Program-made: the position numbers and the translations under genes
NCBI GenBank assembly: GCA_951813535.1
Contig: OX638345.1
Coordinates: forward strand, 881,029-945,028
DNA from: an uncultured Dehalococcoidia bacterium
Lineage (GTDB): Bacteria; Chloroflexota; Dehalococcoidia; Lucifugimonadales; UBA3495
Length of the DNA: 64,000 bases
Reading direction: 5' to 3'
Part shown: piece by piece, positions 1 through 9,138 of the stretch
How positions within the stretch are numbered: position 1 is the stretch's first letter
How the letters are laid out: every line of letters begins with the position of its first letter
The notes under the pieces: generated by a model
Database searches by the model: none
What the model saw: the letters and a program-made list of their open reading frames with translations, nothing else
What the model was told of the DNA's origin: nothing

Positions 1-162
1 CCAGGTTCCGAAGACCGACGCTAAGGTCATCTTGGTGTCGGTGCCCTGTTTGGAGCGGGTGCCCCCGCTGATCTTCCGGCTGGTCACCAGCGGCCGCAGG
101 CTGCCCTCGGCGGCGTTGTTGTCCGGGGGCACCTCCGGTTCGGCCACGAAGACGAAGAGTTC

Positions 163-186
163 CCCGTATCCAGTACGGGGCAGGCT
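163..186 (-). repeat. 24-bp hairpin mini-insertion, copy A
   Basis: On the minus strand the insert reads AGCCTG, then a stem-loop CCCCGTA/TACGGGG with a 5-base loop. It interrupts the IS66 transposase between codons that are normally adjacent, adding eight residues (SLPRTGYG) without a stop. The flanks rejoin as AAG^GAAC. The structure and target match the copies at 953-976 and 28688-28710. Confidence 0.75.
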
Positions 187-952
187 CTTGATGTGTTTCT
201 CCACGCGGCGGCACAGCCTGGCCTGGGCTGACGTCGGGTCGTCCAGGTAAGGGCGGCACCGCGCCAGCAGGCGATGTTCCAGGGCCAGTCCAGCCAGGCG
301 GCGTTGCTGCTCCGACGGGTGGGTGAAGGCTTTGGCCTTGGCATAGACATCGTGGACCGCATCAGCCCACCGCGCCAATGATGCATCCCCGGGATCGAGG
401 GCCCGCAGGTCGTGGATATCCCGCAGCAGGTGGGCCCAGCAGCGCTGCTTGGGACCATCGTAATGATGGTAGGCGGCGTAGAAGTCGCTGACCAGCACGC
501 CGGCAAACTGGTCGCCCAGCGCCTCATCCACCACCGCCTTGCCTCGGCCCCGCCGCAGGAAGTAGCGTTCGGTGGGGGTGCTGAAGGTCCACACGTAGCC
601 GTTGTGTCCGTCCTCCCGCCAGCCGGTCTCATCGGCGCACCACCGGAGAGCCTCGGACCCGTTCCACGATGTCGGTCAGCGCCGCTTGGGCCTGTTGGGC
701 CACCCGGTGGGTGGCGGCCACGATGGCGCCCACGCTGAGACGCAGCCCGTGCACCGTGTCCAGGTACCACTGGATGATGCGGAAGGGCAGCCTGGCTTCT
801 TCCCGCAGCGCGGCGATCAGGCTGAGCAGGTTGATCCCCAGGCGCTGTTTGCCCAGCACCACCCCCTCCAGTTGCGCTGGCGGCACACAGCGGCGTTGGC
901 AACGCGGGCAGGTGCGCGCGATGTAGGCGTGTTCGGTGACTGCCACCGGCAC

Positions 953-976
953 CCCGTATCAAGTACGGGGCAGGCT
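953..976 (-). repeat. 24-bp hairpin mini-insertion, copy B
   Basis: This insert has the same organisation as the copy at 163-186, with loop TTGAT instead of TGGAT-type. The insertion is in frame but its loop supplies a TGA stop, splitting the IS66 reading frame into two pieces that otherwise continue in the same frame. The rejoined target is CAG^GTGC. Confidence 0.75.
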
Positions 977-1388
977 CTGGGGCAGATCGATGACCTCCCG
1001 AGTGCGGTGGGTCCAGCCGCCGGACAGTTGGACGCCGCAGTCGGGACACTGCTCCACCACATGCTCCACCCGCTGGGTGGGCGTCATGCGGGTGCGGGCA
1101 AAGCCGTGGCGACGAGGTTTGCGTGGCTGCTTGGGCTGATCCGGCTTCTGCACGGCTTTGGGCTTCAAACCAGGCATCCGGCCCGAGCCTTTGGATTTGG
1201 CCGGCCCCTCCAACTGGGCAATCCGTTTCTCCAGTTGATCTATGATCGCCTGCTGCCGGATGATGATGGCGATCAGGGTATCCCGGTCGGCGGTCCTGAG
1301 GTCAAATTCCTTTTCCATCCTCGTTATATGACATAACCAACACCCTCAGCGCCAGCCATCCCCTAACCAAGTTCCGCCCATTCAGCAC

Positions 1389-1405
1389 CACAACCCTGAA
1401 CAGTT
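1389..1405 (-). repeat. IS66 terminal inverted repeat
   Basis: The minus strand reads CGTAACTGTTCAGGGTTG, starting with the GTAA typical of IS66 ends. The same end sequence recurs at 33787-33803 and, in the variant CTGTTCAGAGTTGA, at both ends of the 29640-29973 remnant. It marks the outer border of the IS66 copy whose transposase starts at 1318. Confidence 0.7.
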
Positions 1406-1408
1406 ACG

Positions 1409-1548
1409 TTGCAGGAAGACCCCGACGCCAGTGCGATGGCGCTGCTGGGCCGGCTGCAGGCAGATCACCCGGACCGATTCAGCCGGGCCAACCGGCGCAC
1501 GTTGCAGCAGTGGCGAGGCATCATGGCAGACCAGCTGGTCTGCGCCGG
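1409..1548 (+). pseudogene. Transposase C-terminal fragment
   Basis: The translation contains LLGRLQADHPDRFSRANRR followed by TLQQWRGIMADQLV. This resembles the conserved tail of integrase-core (DDE) transposases that end in a TLQRR-x-WRG motif. Only about 45 residues remain between the IS66 end at 1405 and the IS110 fragment that follows. The open frame running on to 2098 is fortuitous. Confidence 0.5.
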
Positions 1549-1581
1549 GTCCAAATCTCCGCCGCCCGATAACTGGGTTTT

Positions 1582-1806
1582 TCAGGCCGCTGCCGGTGCG
1601 TTGAGGGGCGCGTTGGCAGCCAGACGCAAGGCCGCCGCGGCACGGTTGGGGGACACCGCCACGAAACGGCTGCTGGCTCCCACGTCAATGCCCGCCGCGT
1701 TCCGGTTCACCGGGGACAGGTTCACCGGGGACAGTTCCGCCGGCAGACGCCCCCGCTCCGGTGTGGCCTTTGCCACTGGTTTCACGCCTCTCCGATTTGC
1801 CGTCAT
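1582..1806 (-). pseudogene. IS110-family transposase, N-terminal fragment
   Basis: From the ATG at 1806 the product ends in NAAGIDVGASSRFVAV, the first acidic motif (GIDVG) of DEDD-type IS110 transposases. Only about 75 residues are present. A perfect 15-bp tandem duplication (1705-1719 and 1720-1734, encoding LSPVN twice) sits just before the GIDVG motif. The rest of the element is missing. A C-terminal scrap of the same family occurs at 42925-42990. Confidence 0.65.
1705..1734. repeat. 15-bp perfect tandem duplication
   Basis: GTTCACCGGGGACAG is repeated twice head to tail inside the IS110 fragment, adding five residues in frame. It looks like simple slippage. Confidence 0.9.
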
Positions 1807-2074
1807 CTTACCCCTCCAGCATCGCAGCGCAGGCGTGTCTCCGGAGGGAGCCACAGACTGCAGCCATTCTCCCCAACGGGATCGCCCCCGTGGGGGCCTC
1901 ACCAATGATGCCGCCGTAGGACTCCCGGACCATGCTTTGCGCCGGGCAACAAGCGCCAGTGTCCTCTCCGTCTTGGCCCGGACGACGCGCCTCGCCAACA
2001 GCCTACACCTGCGTCCTCCACCTCGTCAGTTAGTCTCCCTTCGCACGGCCCGAAACACGGGCATAATGTTGCTT

Positions 2075-2440
2075 TGCGCAAAATGTAGAAAAGTATAAAG
2101 GCGGGGTAAGCTGGCTTGATTCCCTTATCACAGTGGGTCAGGCCATGCTTGCTCTGCCGGACGCCATACCCTTCCTTCTGCCCCTCGCCACGCTGTTCCA
2201 CTGCCGTACCTGGCACAAAGCCCGGGCGCTGCTGGTCGGCGCAATATTGGCATCCGGCCAACGTGCTGTCCCGCGGCGTTGCGCGTCATGGACCTCAGCG
2301 GCGATCGCAACTATGCTCGCTACCATCATGTGCTCGACCGGTCGGCGTGGTTGCCACTACAGGTGTTGCAAGTCCTGCTCAGCTTGCTACTACAACATCT
2401 GGACCGGGGCGACGGTCCGCTGATCTTGGCCATTGCGTTC
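2075..2440 (+). pseudogene. IS701-like DDE transposase, 5' fragment
   Basis: The segment begins with the terminal sequence CTTTGCGCAAAATGTAGAAA shared (with changes) with the ends at 9790 and 27390. It then carries a start at 2145 and the N-terminal part of a transposase: ARALLVGAILASGQRAV, a frameshift near 2270, then YARYHHVLDRSAWLPLQVLQ and LDRGDGPLILA. The homologous protein at 37208-38572 (454 aa) shows how much is missing: about two thirds, including the DDE residues. Confidence 0.7.
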
Positions 2441-2856
2441 CTCCCTCATCGGTTTCGTTGTTGTTCCGATAAGGATGACGCGGTGGCCCTCTTCTTGCCA
2501 ACCGGTTTCAGTTACACCACTTCCTGGGACTCTACTGTGTGCTCTTTGGATCATCCAAACGCGCTTGATTGACATAGCGCAAGGAAGGCATTACTTTTCC
2601 GACCATCAAACTCATTGGGTCCCCCCACAAACAGCGGCACCGGGATTGGCGGGAAGCGGCACCCGGACCGGCGGGAGTGGAGTCACAATACAACGCAAGG
2701 AGGCCGGGTACGGTCACCAATTTGGCTCACGGCGGCCTCTGGCCTGCGACGACTTCTGTTAAGGCCACCCAGGGGCTTGTTGCAAGGTGCTAAACTGCCG
2801 GTGTCACAGTCCTCGCCCAACCTGTGCCGCGGTATTCAAACAGAAAGGAGTGAGCA
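2441..2856. other. Intergenic, no gene recognised
   Basis: Short open frames here have no recognisable domains. The stretch separates the IS701-like remnant from the hydrolase gene and must hold that gene's promoter. A TTGACA-like box at about 2571 is the only weak promoter candidate I see. Confidence 0.4.
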
Positions 2857-3744
2857 GTGCCTTACGCCAACATAGACGGAGTCAACCTGTATTTTGAGGA
2901 GTATGGCGCGGGCCCCACGGTCATGCTGACGCCGGGCGGGCGGGTGGACCATAACGGCCTGCGTCCCATGGCTGCCCTGCTGTCGACCCAGTGCCGTGTG
3001 ATCATCCACGACCGCCGCAACTGCGGCAAGTCCGACGTGGTGATCGGAGGTGCGCTTTCCGAGCAGCACCTTTGGGCTGAGGAGATGGCGGCGCTGCTGA
3101 AATACCTGGACGCTGCCCCGGCTTACCTGGCCGGAGGGTCCGCCGGTTCGCGCACTTCCCTGACGGTGGCGGTTCGGCATCCGGAGGTGGTGAAGGGTGT
3201 ATTTGTCTGGGAAGTCTCCGGCGGGCCGCGGAGCGCCGAACTGATGTCCCCCGGCTACTACGGACAGTACATCGAGGCCGCCGAGAGAGGCGGGATGCCA
3301 GCCGTGGCCGCCACTGAGTTTTTCGAGCAGCGCATCCGGGACAACGCTGACAACCGGGAACGGATCCTTGCGATGGATCCCGGGGAGTTCTGTTCGGTCA
3401 TGCGCCGCTGGCGGGATCAGTTCTCCCGACCCAACCCGGTGGGAGACCTGACTGAGGAGCAGCTGAAGTCCATCACGTGCCCGGTGCTGGCCTTCGAGGG
3501 CAACACACCGGACGACGTTCACCACAAGTCTGCCGCGGAGAACGTGAAGCGGCTGGTACCCAACGCCGAGCTGCGCCCGTCCGCGTGGACCCACGAGGAG
3601 TGGGCGGTCATCGGCCAGCACGACAACACCTTCCCGGGCATCGCCGCCACCAACCGCTACCACATGAAGTCCACTTTGTACGCCGGACAACTGCTGGAGT
3701 TCATCGCCAGGGTCGAGGCCCAACAGCCTGCAGCCGTGGCCTGA
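2857..3744 (+). CDS. Alpha/beta-fold hydrolase
   Basis: This is a 295-residue protein with a GTG start preceded by AAAGGAG, a good ribosome site. The fold is that of an alpha/beta hydrolase: an oxyanion-region LTPGG at residues 24-28, the HDRRNCGKSD segment at 51-60, and the nucleophile elbow GGSAGS with Ser95. Late acidic and His residues (EGNTPDD, WTHEEW) are compatible with the rest of the triad. No signal peptide is visible, so it is probably cytoplasmic. Its substrate cannot be read from sequence. It is followed 34 bp later by a cupin gene with its own strong ribosome site and lies opposite an HpaB-type oxygenase, so a role in degradation of an aromatic or similar small organic compound is plausible inference. 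Confidence 0.85.
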   Translation: MPYANIDGVNLYFEEYGAGPTVMLTPGGRVDHNGLRPMAALLSTQCRVIIHDRRNCGKSDVVIGGALSEQHLWAEEMAALLKYLDAAPAYLAGGSAGSRTSLTVAVRHPEVVKGVFVWEVSGGPRSAELMSPGYYGQYIEAAERGGMPAVAATEFFEQRIRDNADNRERILAMDPGEFCSVMRRWRDQFSRPNPVGDLTEEQLKSITCPVLAFEGNTPDDVHHKSAAENVKRLVPNAELRPSAWTHEEWAVIGQHDNTFPGIAATNRYHMKSTLYAGQLLEFIARVEAQQPAAVA

Positions 3745-3778
3745 CCGCATCCAGTACAGACCAAAACGGAGGAACAGG

Positions 3779-4120
3779 ATGGGAACATTCAGACTTTACT
3801 CTGGCGATGACGGCCAGTCCCACTTTGAGACCATTGACCTGGACCAGACGCCCGATTGGAAGAGCGCCCAGGCGACCACCACCATCAGCTTCAGCGAAGC
3901 CCCGGTCGGTCGCTTCTCCGACTGGCATCCGGCGCCGCGCCGCCAGTTTGTCATCATCCTGTCTGGTCAACTGGAGATCGGCCTGGGCGACGGCTCCAAG
4001 CACGTCTTCGGCCCCGGCGACGCCCGCCTGGTGGAGGATACCACCGGCCAGGGCCACACCACCGCCACACACGGCGACCAACCCTGCGTCACCTGCACCA
4101 TCCCCCTGGCCAACCAGTAA
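3779..4120 (+). CDS. Small cupin-domain protein
   Basis: The product is 113 residues with a start preceded by GGAGGAACAGG. It is a single cupin barrel: WHPAPRRQFVIILSGQLEIG (cupin motif 1 region) followed by FGPGDARLVEDTTGQGHTT (motif 2). The size is normal for stand-alone cupins. These act as metal-binding isomerases, dioxygenase-like enzymes or small-molecule sensors; the sequence does not decide which. It probably shares a transcript with the hydrolase at 2857-3744 (34-bp gap). Confidence 0.8.
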   Translation: MGTFRLYSGDDGQSHFETIDLDQTPDWKSAQATTTISFSEAPVGRFSDWHPAPRRQFVIILSGQLEIGLGDGSKHVFGPGDARLVEDTTGQGHTTATHGDQPCVTCTIPLANQ

Positions 4121-4274
4121 CCAACGCTGCTCGAGCGGCAGCCCTTGAGTGGGAGGGCTGCCCACATGGCATTGGTCACCGCCGCCCGACCTCATCGCTC
4201 CGGCCGAGGGGATGGCGGGGAGGCCGGCTGACGGAACCGCTGTTTACAACGGTTCAAAGAGAGTTTGCAGTGGC

Positions 4275-5729
4275 TCACCCGCTCTGATCCAGGAACTCCT
4301 GCACTCGGGCCTTGGCTGGCTCCTTGTCGTAGTTGTTGTACAGCATCATCGCATTGCGCACCGGGTCGCCTCCGAAGAAACGCTCATACAGAAGTTGGCG
4401 CCCGCCGAATGCGCTGCACGCCACGTCCCAGGCCAGGTGGAACAGTTTGGCCCGGTCCCGGGCGCTGGCGGAGTCCGTGGACATGTACCGTTCGATCTCC
4501 GCTGCGATGGGCGTGTCAAAGTCTGCTTCGGCCGGCAGCGCCATCAGGCTGCTGGAACCCATCTGCTGAACGATTTCGGCCAGCCTGGGGTAAATGGTCG
4601 TGGGAAACAGGCCGCGGCTCGCCGTGAACGGCGCCATAGCCGGGCACATTACTCCCCACCGGTCGATCTCGGCGTCGGCCTCGGCGGCCCGCAGCAACGC
4701 CTTCATGGTTTCCAGGTAAACAATTACCTCGCCCATGCGCTCCTGCACATGCGCTATCTGGGTTGACCCCAAAGTCTCAACCATCAGTGAAAGCAGGCCC
4801 AGTACGAACTCGGTCTTTACCACCCGGCGCGTTGTGACCTGGTGTCCGGTGTGGGCAAGGGAGTGGGTGCTGGCCGAATAGTTGTTACACAATTCCGGGT
4901 CGCCCAAAAGAAACACCCGTTCCCACGGCACCAGGACATCGTCGAAGAACACCACCGCGTCCATCTCTTCGAACCGGGACCCCAGGGGATGGTCGAAGGG
5001 GGAACGGTCGTAGTCGAAGCTCTCCCGGCACAGGAACTTCAGGCCAGGCGTGTCGCAGGGAATTGAAAAGGAAAACGCCTGGCGCCAGGCGTCGTCTCCG
5101 ATCAGGTGAGTCCGGGTCGGGTACACGGCGATTTCATCGGATATTGGGCCCAGGGTGGCGAGTATCCGGCTGCCCCGGACCACGATGCCCGCATCGGTCT
5201 CCTTGGTCACCGTCAGCGCGACCTGCTCGGTCAAGTTGTCCACCGTAGAAGGAGAGCGGCTACGCTGCAGGTTGACCAGTGTGTGAGTGAGAGTAACGTC
5301 GTTCTCCCGGATGAACTCGTGGTAACGTAGCAGGTTTTTCTGGAACTCGGGACGGTTCTGGGCAAAATAGTCGGAGGCGGCGGCCCAGGCGGTGAGCGCC
5401 ACGTTCAGGAAGTCCGGCGTGCGGGCCATCATTCCGCAGCTGGTCCATGCCCAATGGGCCATCATGTTGCGCCGCCGCTCCAGGTCCTCATGGGTCCTGG
5501 GGATCATGAAAGACAGGCCGACCTGGTCTCCGGTGCTGGGGGAGGTGAAGGTCATTTCATGCCCCACCTCCGGGTCGTGTTGCAGGTCGTACAGCGCGGC
5601 CACCGATTGGACACCGTTGCGAAAGTAGGGGTGGCTGGTCACGTCTCTCACCAGTTCACCCCGTATCCACACCTCTCTGGGGCGGTCCCTGAGACCGGCG
5701 ATGTATTCTTTTCCTGTCCGAGCGGGCAT
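4275..5729 (-). CDS. HpaB-family flavin-dependent monooxygenase
   Basis: This is a 484-residue protein of the 4-hydroxyphenylacetate 3-hydroxylase (HpaB) family, which hydroxylates aromatic rings using reduced flavin supplied by a partner reductase. Family features include the start TGKEYIAGLRD, WIRGELVRDVTSHPYF, DVTLTHTLVNLQRSRS, and the C-terminal half with VPWERVFLLGD and ERFFGGDPVR. The start at 5729 is chosen because AAGGGGGATCG precedes it; an upstream in-frame start at 5798 has no such site. No flavin reductase (HpaC) is in the window. It is convergent with the hydrolase/cupin pair. Members of the same family also include 4-hydroxybutyryl-CoA dehydratases, but this sequence reads as the oxygenase type. 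Confidence 0.85.
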   Translation of the reverse strand: MPARTGKEYIAGLRDRPREVWIRGELVRDVTSHPYFRNGVQSVAALYDLQHDPEVGHEMTFTSPSTGDQVGLSFMIPRTHEDLERRRNMMAHWAWTSCGMMARTPDFLNVALTAWAAASDYFAQNRPEFQKNLLRYHEFIRENDVTLTHTLVNLQRSRSPSTVDNLTEQVALTVTKETDAGIVVRGSRILATLGPISDEIAVYPTRTHLIGDDAWRQAFSFSIPCDTPGLKFLCRESFDYDRSPFDHPLGSRFEEMDAVVFFDDVLVPWERVFLLGDPELCNNYSASTHSLAHTGHQVTTRRVVKTEFVLGLLSLMVETLGSTQIAHVQERMGEVIVYLETMKALLRAAEADAEIDRWGVMCPAMAPFTASRGLFPTTIYPRLAEIVQQMGSSSLMALPAEADFDTPIAAEIERYMSTDSASARDRAKLFHLAWDVACSAFGGRQLLYERFFGGDPVRNAMMLYNNYDKEPAKARVQEFLDQSG

Positions 5730-5909
5730 CGATCCCCCTTGGCTGGCGGCATAAAAAGTCACACGCAGAGGTATGCGGTGGGGGTCCGAGTGTAGCAACG
5801 CCCCCTTTTGGCGTCAAAACCGGCCACTCCGGGGTAAATCTGAAAAGGGCGGGGAGCATCGGGCCACATGGGCGGATAGATCGCTGACATTCGACGGTTG
5901 AATACCGTA

Positions 5910-6588
5910 TGTCCCGCGTCAACCATAAGGCCATTCGCTGCCACAAGGTGTTGAATCGGCTGGTGTGGTCGCCCCGTGATGCGGCGCGCAACCTGATCGT
6001 GCTGCTCCGCCATTTGGATCGCGGCGACGGTCCGTTGATCTTCGGCGTGCGATCATCGACCAATCAGGAAACCCTGGAATTGCGGCGCGGCGACAAGATC
6101 AGGCCCGAGGCATCTACCCGGGCGCGGAGCGCTCCAGTCGCCACCAACTGGTCAAGGCCAGTGGTTTGCGCTGGACCGCGCTGATGCGGGTGGGCCATGT
6201 CCCTGGGACGGCCGACATTGGGCGATGCCAGCGCTCACCGTGCTGGCGGCCTCGACGCGGTACTAACAACGGCAGGGACGCCGGCACAAGAAGGTCACCG
6301 ACTGGGCAAGGCAGGTGGCCATCAAGCTGCGCCGCCGGCTGCCCCAGCGTCCCTTGGTGCTGGCGGGCGACAACGGCTGAACGCCGCCCTCTATGCGCCA
6401 GCAGCACCACGGCAGCCGGGACAGAACGGCCGGCCACCGCTGAAAGGCCTGCGGCGACCCTCGCTGAAAACCCTACTCGAACCGGACAACGTAATTTGGT
6501 CCAGCTCCGAGGCCGCCTGGTACGACGGCGCCATCCGCACGCTGGAACTTACCTCACAGACGACGGTGTGGCACCGCTCCGGCGAGCC
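5910..6588 (+). pseudogene. IS701-like transposase fragment, several frameshifts
   Basis: Pieces in shifting frames match the transposase at 37208-38572: CHKVLNRLVWSPRDAARN, LDRGDGPLIFG, then (other frame) SRHQLVKASGLRWTALM, GRRHKKVTDWARQVAIKLRR, and finally SSEAAWYDGAIRTLELTSQ. Reading stops abruptly where IS21 begins at 6589. The element is dead. Confidence 0.7.
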
Positions 6589-6684
6589 TGTCACTTTACG
6601 CGGTCATTGACCCGGCTTTGCCACGGTCATTGACCCACCCTGGAAGCGTGGTGATGTTGCTAATATCAGGTTGTTGTGTGCCGG

Positions 6685-7452
6685 TCAATCACCCCCTTCG
6701 TTGTTGAGCAGAGCGCGGTGTGGGGACAGCAGTTCCCGGTAGCTGGTGCCTTCGATGACGATCTGGTAGCTGGCGTTGGCCAGCCGGTCCAAGGCGCTGT
6801 TGCCGAGGATGGGGTCGTCGAAGAGGCTGAGCCATTCTTCGACGGCCCGGTTGCTGGTGATGATGAAGCTGGAGGACCGGTGTCGGTTGAGGATGAGCTC
6901 ATAAAGATCGGCGGACTGCTGAGCGGTGAGGCGATGGAGACCCAGGTCGTCGAGGATGAGCAGGTCGGGGGTGAGGAAGGACCGGAAGGCGCGGTCCAGC
7001 GAGTTGTCGACCCGGGCCTGGGCCATGGTTCTGAAGAAGTCGTCGGCGTGGGCGAAGCGGACGGTGTGTCCGGCACGGATGGCCGAGTAGCCCAGGGCCT
7101 GGGCGAGGAAGCTCTTGCCGACGCCGGCGGGTCCTACCAGCAGCACGTGCTCGTGCTTGTCGAGAAACTCCAGGGAGAAGACGGCGTCCAGCAATCGGCG
7201 ATCCAGGGTGATCGACGCCGACCAGTCGAAGTCTTCCAGCCGGCAGGTCTCCTCGAAGCCGGCGTTGTTCAGTCGCAGTTCGATGCGCCGGTGGGCGCGG
7301 CGGTTGACCTCGTCGCTGAGGACGATCTCCAGGAATGAGGCGTAGTCCAGTTGTTCACGACGGGCCAGGGCGATGCGCTCGGGCAGCGTGGCGGCCATGG
7401 CGCCCAGTTTGAGGTTCTTGAGCAAGGGTGTGAGTTCGGTTACACGGGTCAT
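6685..7452 (-). CDS. istB: IS21 helper ATPase IstB
   Basis: This is a 255-residue AAA+ ATPase that assists the IstA transposase. Walker A is VGPAGVGKSFLA, Walker B is LLILDDLGL, and the IstB signature SFIITSNRAVEEW is present. The start at 7452 has GAGGAGACT before it, overlapping the istA stop (TGAGGAG), so translation is coupled with istA. The close homologue is at 48205-48972. Confidence 0.92.
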   Translation of the reverse strand: MTRVTELTPLLKNLKLGAMAATLPERIALARREQLDYASFLEIVLSDEVNRRAHRRIELRLNNAGFEETCRLEDFDWSASITLDRRLLDAVFSLEFLDKHEHVLLVGPAGVGKSFLAQALGYSAIRAGHTVRFAHADDFFRTMAQARVDNSLDRAFRSFLTPDLLILDDLGLHRLTAQQSADLYELILNRHRSSSFIITSNRAVEEWLSLFDDPILGNSALDRLANASYQIVIEGTSYRELLSPHRALLNNEGGD

Positions 7453-7465
7453 GGGTATAGTCTCC

Positions 7466-9037
7466 TCAGGCCGACTTTCGGCGGTACGGGTCGCTTTGGG
7501 CGAAGACGGACCCGGGCCGAGTGAAACGGCCGGGCGGCAAGGGCAGGGGCATCTGGGGCGTGGTTTCCTCTTCCAGAGCCTGCACCAGGATGCTCTCCAC
7601 GCGGTGCACGTTGATGAGGTCGACGTCCAGGGCCCGCTGGCACGCGGCGTCCAGACGCTGGGCGGTGTAACGGTCGCCCAGGCGCAGCAGCTTATGTCCC
7701 TGCCGGAGCTTCGACCAGGGATGGTCGCCCTCGAAGAGGCGTTCGGCGAATTCGCCCACCGCCGGTCCCAGTTTGGCGGCCTGACGCTTGAGATGGTCTG
7801 GGTCCCTGGTGGTGTAGGGAGCGATCTTGGGAGGATAGTCGGCGACGTCGGTGGAGCGGCCGCCCACCGGCTGACGCGGATGGGTCTTGATGAGCTGACC
7901 GCGGTGGTAGATGCGCACCAGCTTGCTGTCCACCCTGACCTCGACCTTTTGGCCCGGCCGGCAGAGGTGGGACGGCACCGAGTAGAGTGCATCCAGGCAC
8001 TTGATGTGATGGTCCTCATGGACGGTGTTGGTGCGCCAGTTGGCGATCTCGTAGGGCACTGCGTCCCAGGGGATCAGGGTATGTCGTTCCTCGTCCTGGA
8101 AGACCACCAGGGGTTTCTTCCGCGTGGTGCCGTGGATGCGCATGCCGGCGACTTCCAGGCACCATTTGGGCGCGGCGGCGCGCACGTGGGTGAAGTCGTC
8201 GAAGTCGGCGCCCTTGTAGAAACGCTCTCTGGCGTAGGGGACCTTGCGTTCCACCTTGGGCTTGTCCTGGGGGTGGGCCTTGCGCGCCGGATCAGGAATG
8301 AAACCGCGATGCTGGGCGTACTCCAAAAAGCCCCTGGTGAGAATGGGATTGATGGGATCCGTGCCCACCACGGCAGCGGGGAAATTGTCGATGACGAGGT
8401 ACTTGGGCATCCCGCCGAAGAAAGCCCACGCCGCCTCCAGGCCGGAGATCACGTCCGGAAGCTTATGCTGGAGCATGGGCCAGACGAAGCAGTGGCGGGA
8501 ATGGCAGAGCACGATGACCAGGGCCCAGACCGCCTTGCGCTTGCCCGTGGCCGGATCGGTGATCATACCCAGGCGGCCGAAGTCGGCCTCGGCCACCTCA
8601 CCGGGCGGCGTGTCCGCCATCCGCACCGTGGTCTTGCTGCGCTTGCGCCAGTTGCGGTTGATGACGAAACGGCGCAGCGACTGATACGACGACTGGCACC
8701 CCCGCATGGCCAGCAACTCGTGGATGCGGGTCATCTGCAGGCGGTCTTTGGTGATCCACTGGTAGATCTGGTCCGACCACGGCTCCAATTGGTCCTGCTG
8801 AGGCGTCGCCACTTGGCGCGGGCCCACCTGGCTGATCGTCGCCAGCCGGCTCAACTGGTCCTCAGTCGTCGCCGGACCACCTTGCGTGATGCCCTGCAAC
8901 CGCGCCGCCGCCAGGTACTTACGTACCGTATTGCGCGACAACCCGGTGCCTGCCGCAATCTGCCGCGGACCTTCCCCAGCCTGCCACCGGCGGATGATCT
9001 CTTTTATCTCCATCCTGGAAACCTCCCGGTACGCCAT
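7466..9037 (-). CDS. istA: IS21 transposase IstA
   Basis: The product is a 523-residue DDE transposase. An N-terminal helix-turn-helix (IAAGTGLSRNTVRKYL) is followed by the catalytic core with acidic motifs at EADFGR, YLVIDNFPAAV and DKPKVERKV. The C-terminal domain contains the SH3-like segment near VPSHLCRPGQKVEVRVD. The start has GAGGTG upstream. It lies 13 bp upstream of istB. The copy at 48986-50557 has the same length. Confidence 0.92.
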   Translation of the reverse strand: MAYREVSRMEIKEIIRRWQAGEGPRQIAAGTGLSRNTVRKYLAAARLQGITQGGPATTEDQLSRLATISQVGPRQVATPQQDQLEPWSDQIYQWITKDRLQMTRIHELLAMRGCQSSYQSLRRFVINRNWRKRSKTTVRMADTPPGEVAEADFGRLGMITDPATGKRKAVWALVIVLCHSRHCFVWPMLQHKLPDVISGLEAAWAFFGGMPKYLVIDNFPAAVVGTDPINPILTRGFLEYAQHRGFIPDPARKAHPQDKPKVERKVPYARERFYKGADFDDFTHVRAAAPKWCLEVAGMRIHGTTRKKPLVVFQDEERHTLIPWDAVPYEIANWRTNTVHEDHHIKCLDALYSVPSHLCRPGQKVEVRVDSKLVRIYHRGQLIKTHPRQPVGGRSTDVADYPPKIAPYTTRDPDHLKRQAAKLGPAVGEFAERLFEGDHPWSKLRQGHKLLRLGDRYTAQRLDAACQRALDVDLINVHRVESILVQALEEETTPQMPLPLPPGRFTRPGSVFAQSDPYRRKSA

Positions 9038-9138
9038 CGCTGCACCTCAATTTCAAAGTGCAGCAATGGTCGCCGATCTGGCTCCCAAGGTGGGTCAATG
9101 ACCTCGGAAATGCGGGTCAAAGACCTCGGCAAATGACA

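Larger units (their letters stand above)
1..1318 (-). pseudogene. IS66-family transposase, broken, runs off left edge
   Basis: Read on the minus strand this is an IS66 DDE transposase. The N-terminal part (from 1318) has a coiled-coil-like start and a CxxC zinc-finger segment (EHVVEQCPDCGVQ). The middle part has a second CPRCQ pair. The C-terminal part carries the family signature PPDNNAAEGSLRPLV followed by the usual end ASVFGTW at base 1. Three lesions are visible: a 24-bp hairpin insertion at 953-976 that brings an in-frame TGA, a small frameshift near 632-640 just before the ADETGW motif, and another 24-bp insertion at 163-186 that keeps the frame and adds SLPRTGYG. The matching terminal repeat lies at 1389-1405. 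The element is almost certainly inactive. Confidence 0.85.
6589..9138 (-). mobile_element. IS21-family element, copy 1
   Basis: The 2,550-bp element carries istA and istB on the minus strand. Its ends read TGTCACTTTACGCGGTCATT (left) and end in TGACA (right). Internal end repeats of the form GGTCATTGACCC recur near both ends, as is usual for IS21. The second copy (48109-50696) aligns over its whole length. Both genes look intact. The flanks belong to two different IS701-like fragments in opposite orientation and show no target duplication, so the copy has taken part in a rearrangement since insertion. Confidence 0.85.

Noticed and set aside
1409-2098. Single 229-codon gene joining transposase tail and further sequence
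   Set aside because: Only the first 45 residues look like protein of one family; the rest is antisense to an IS110 fragment.
2836-3750. 304-codon frame opposite the hydrolase
   Set aside because: The plus-strand frame has a ribosome site and an alpha/beta hydrolase nucleophile elbow; the opposite frame has no recognisable feature.
7373-9136. 587-codon open frame on the plus strand
   Set aside because: It is antisense to istA/istB of the IS21 element, has no domain, and the same kind of shadow occurs over the second copy at 48893-50581.
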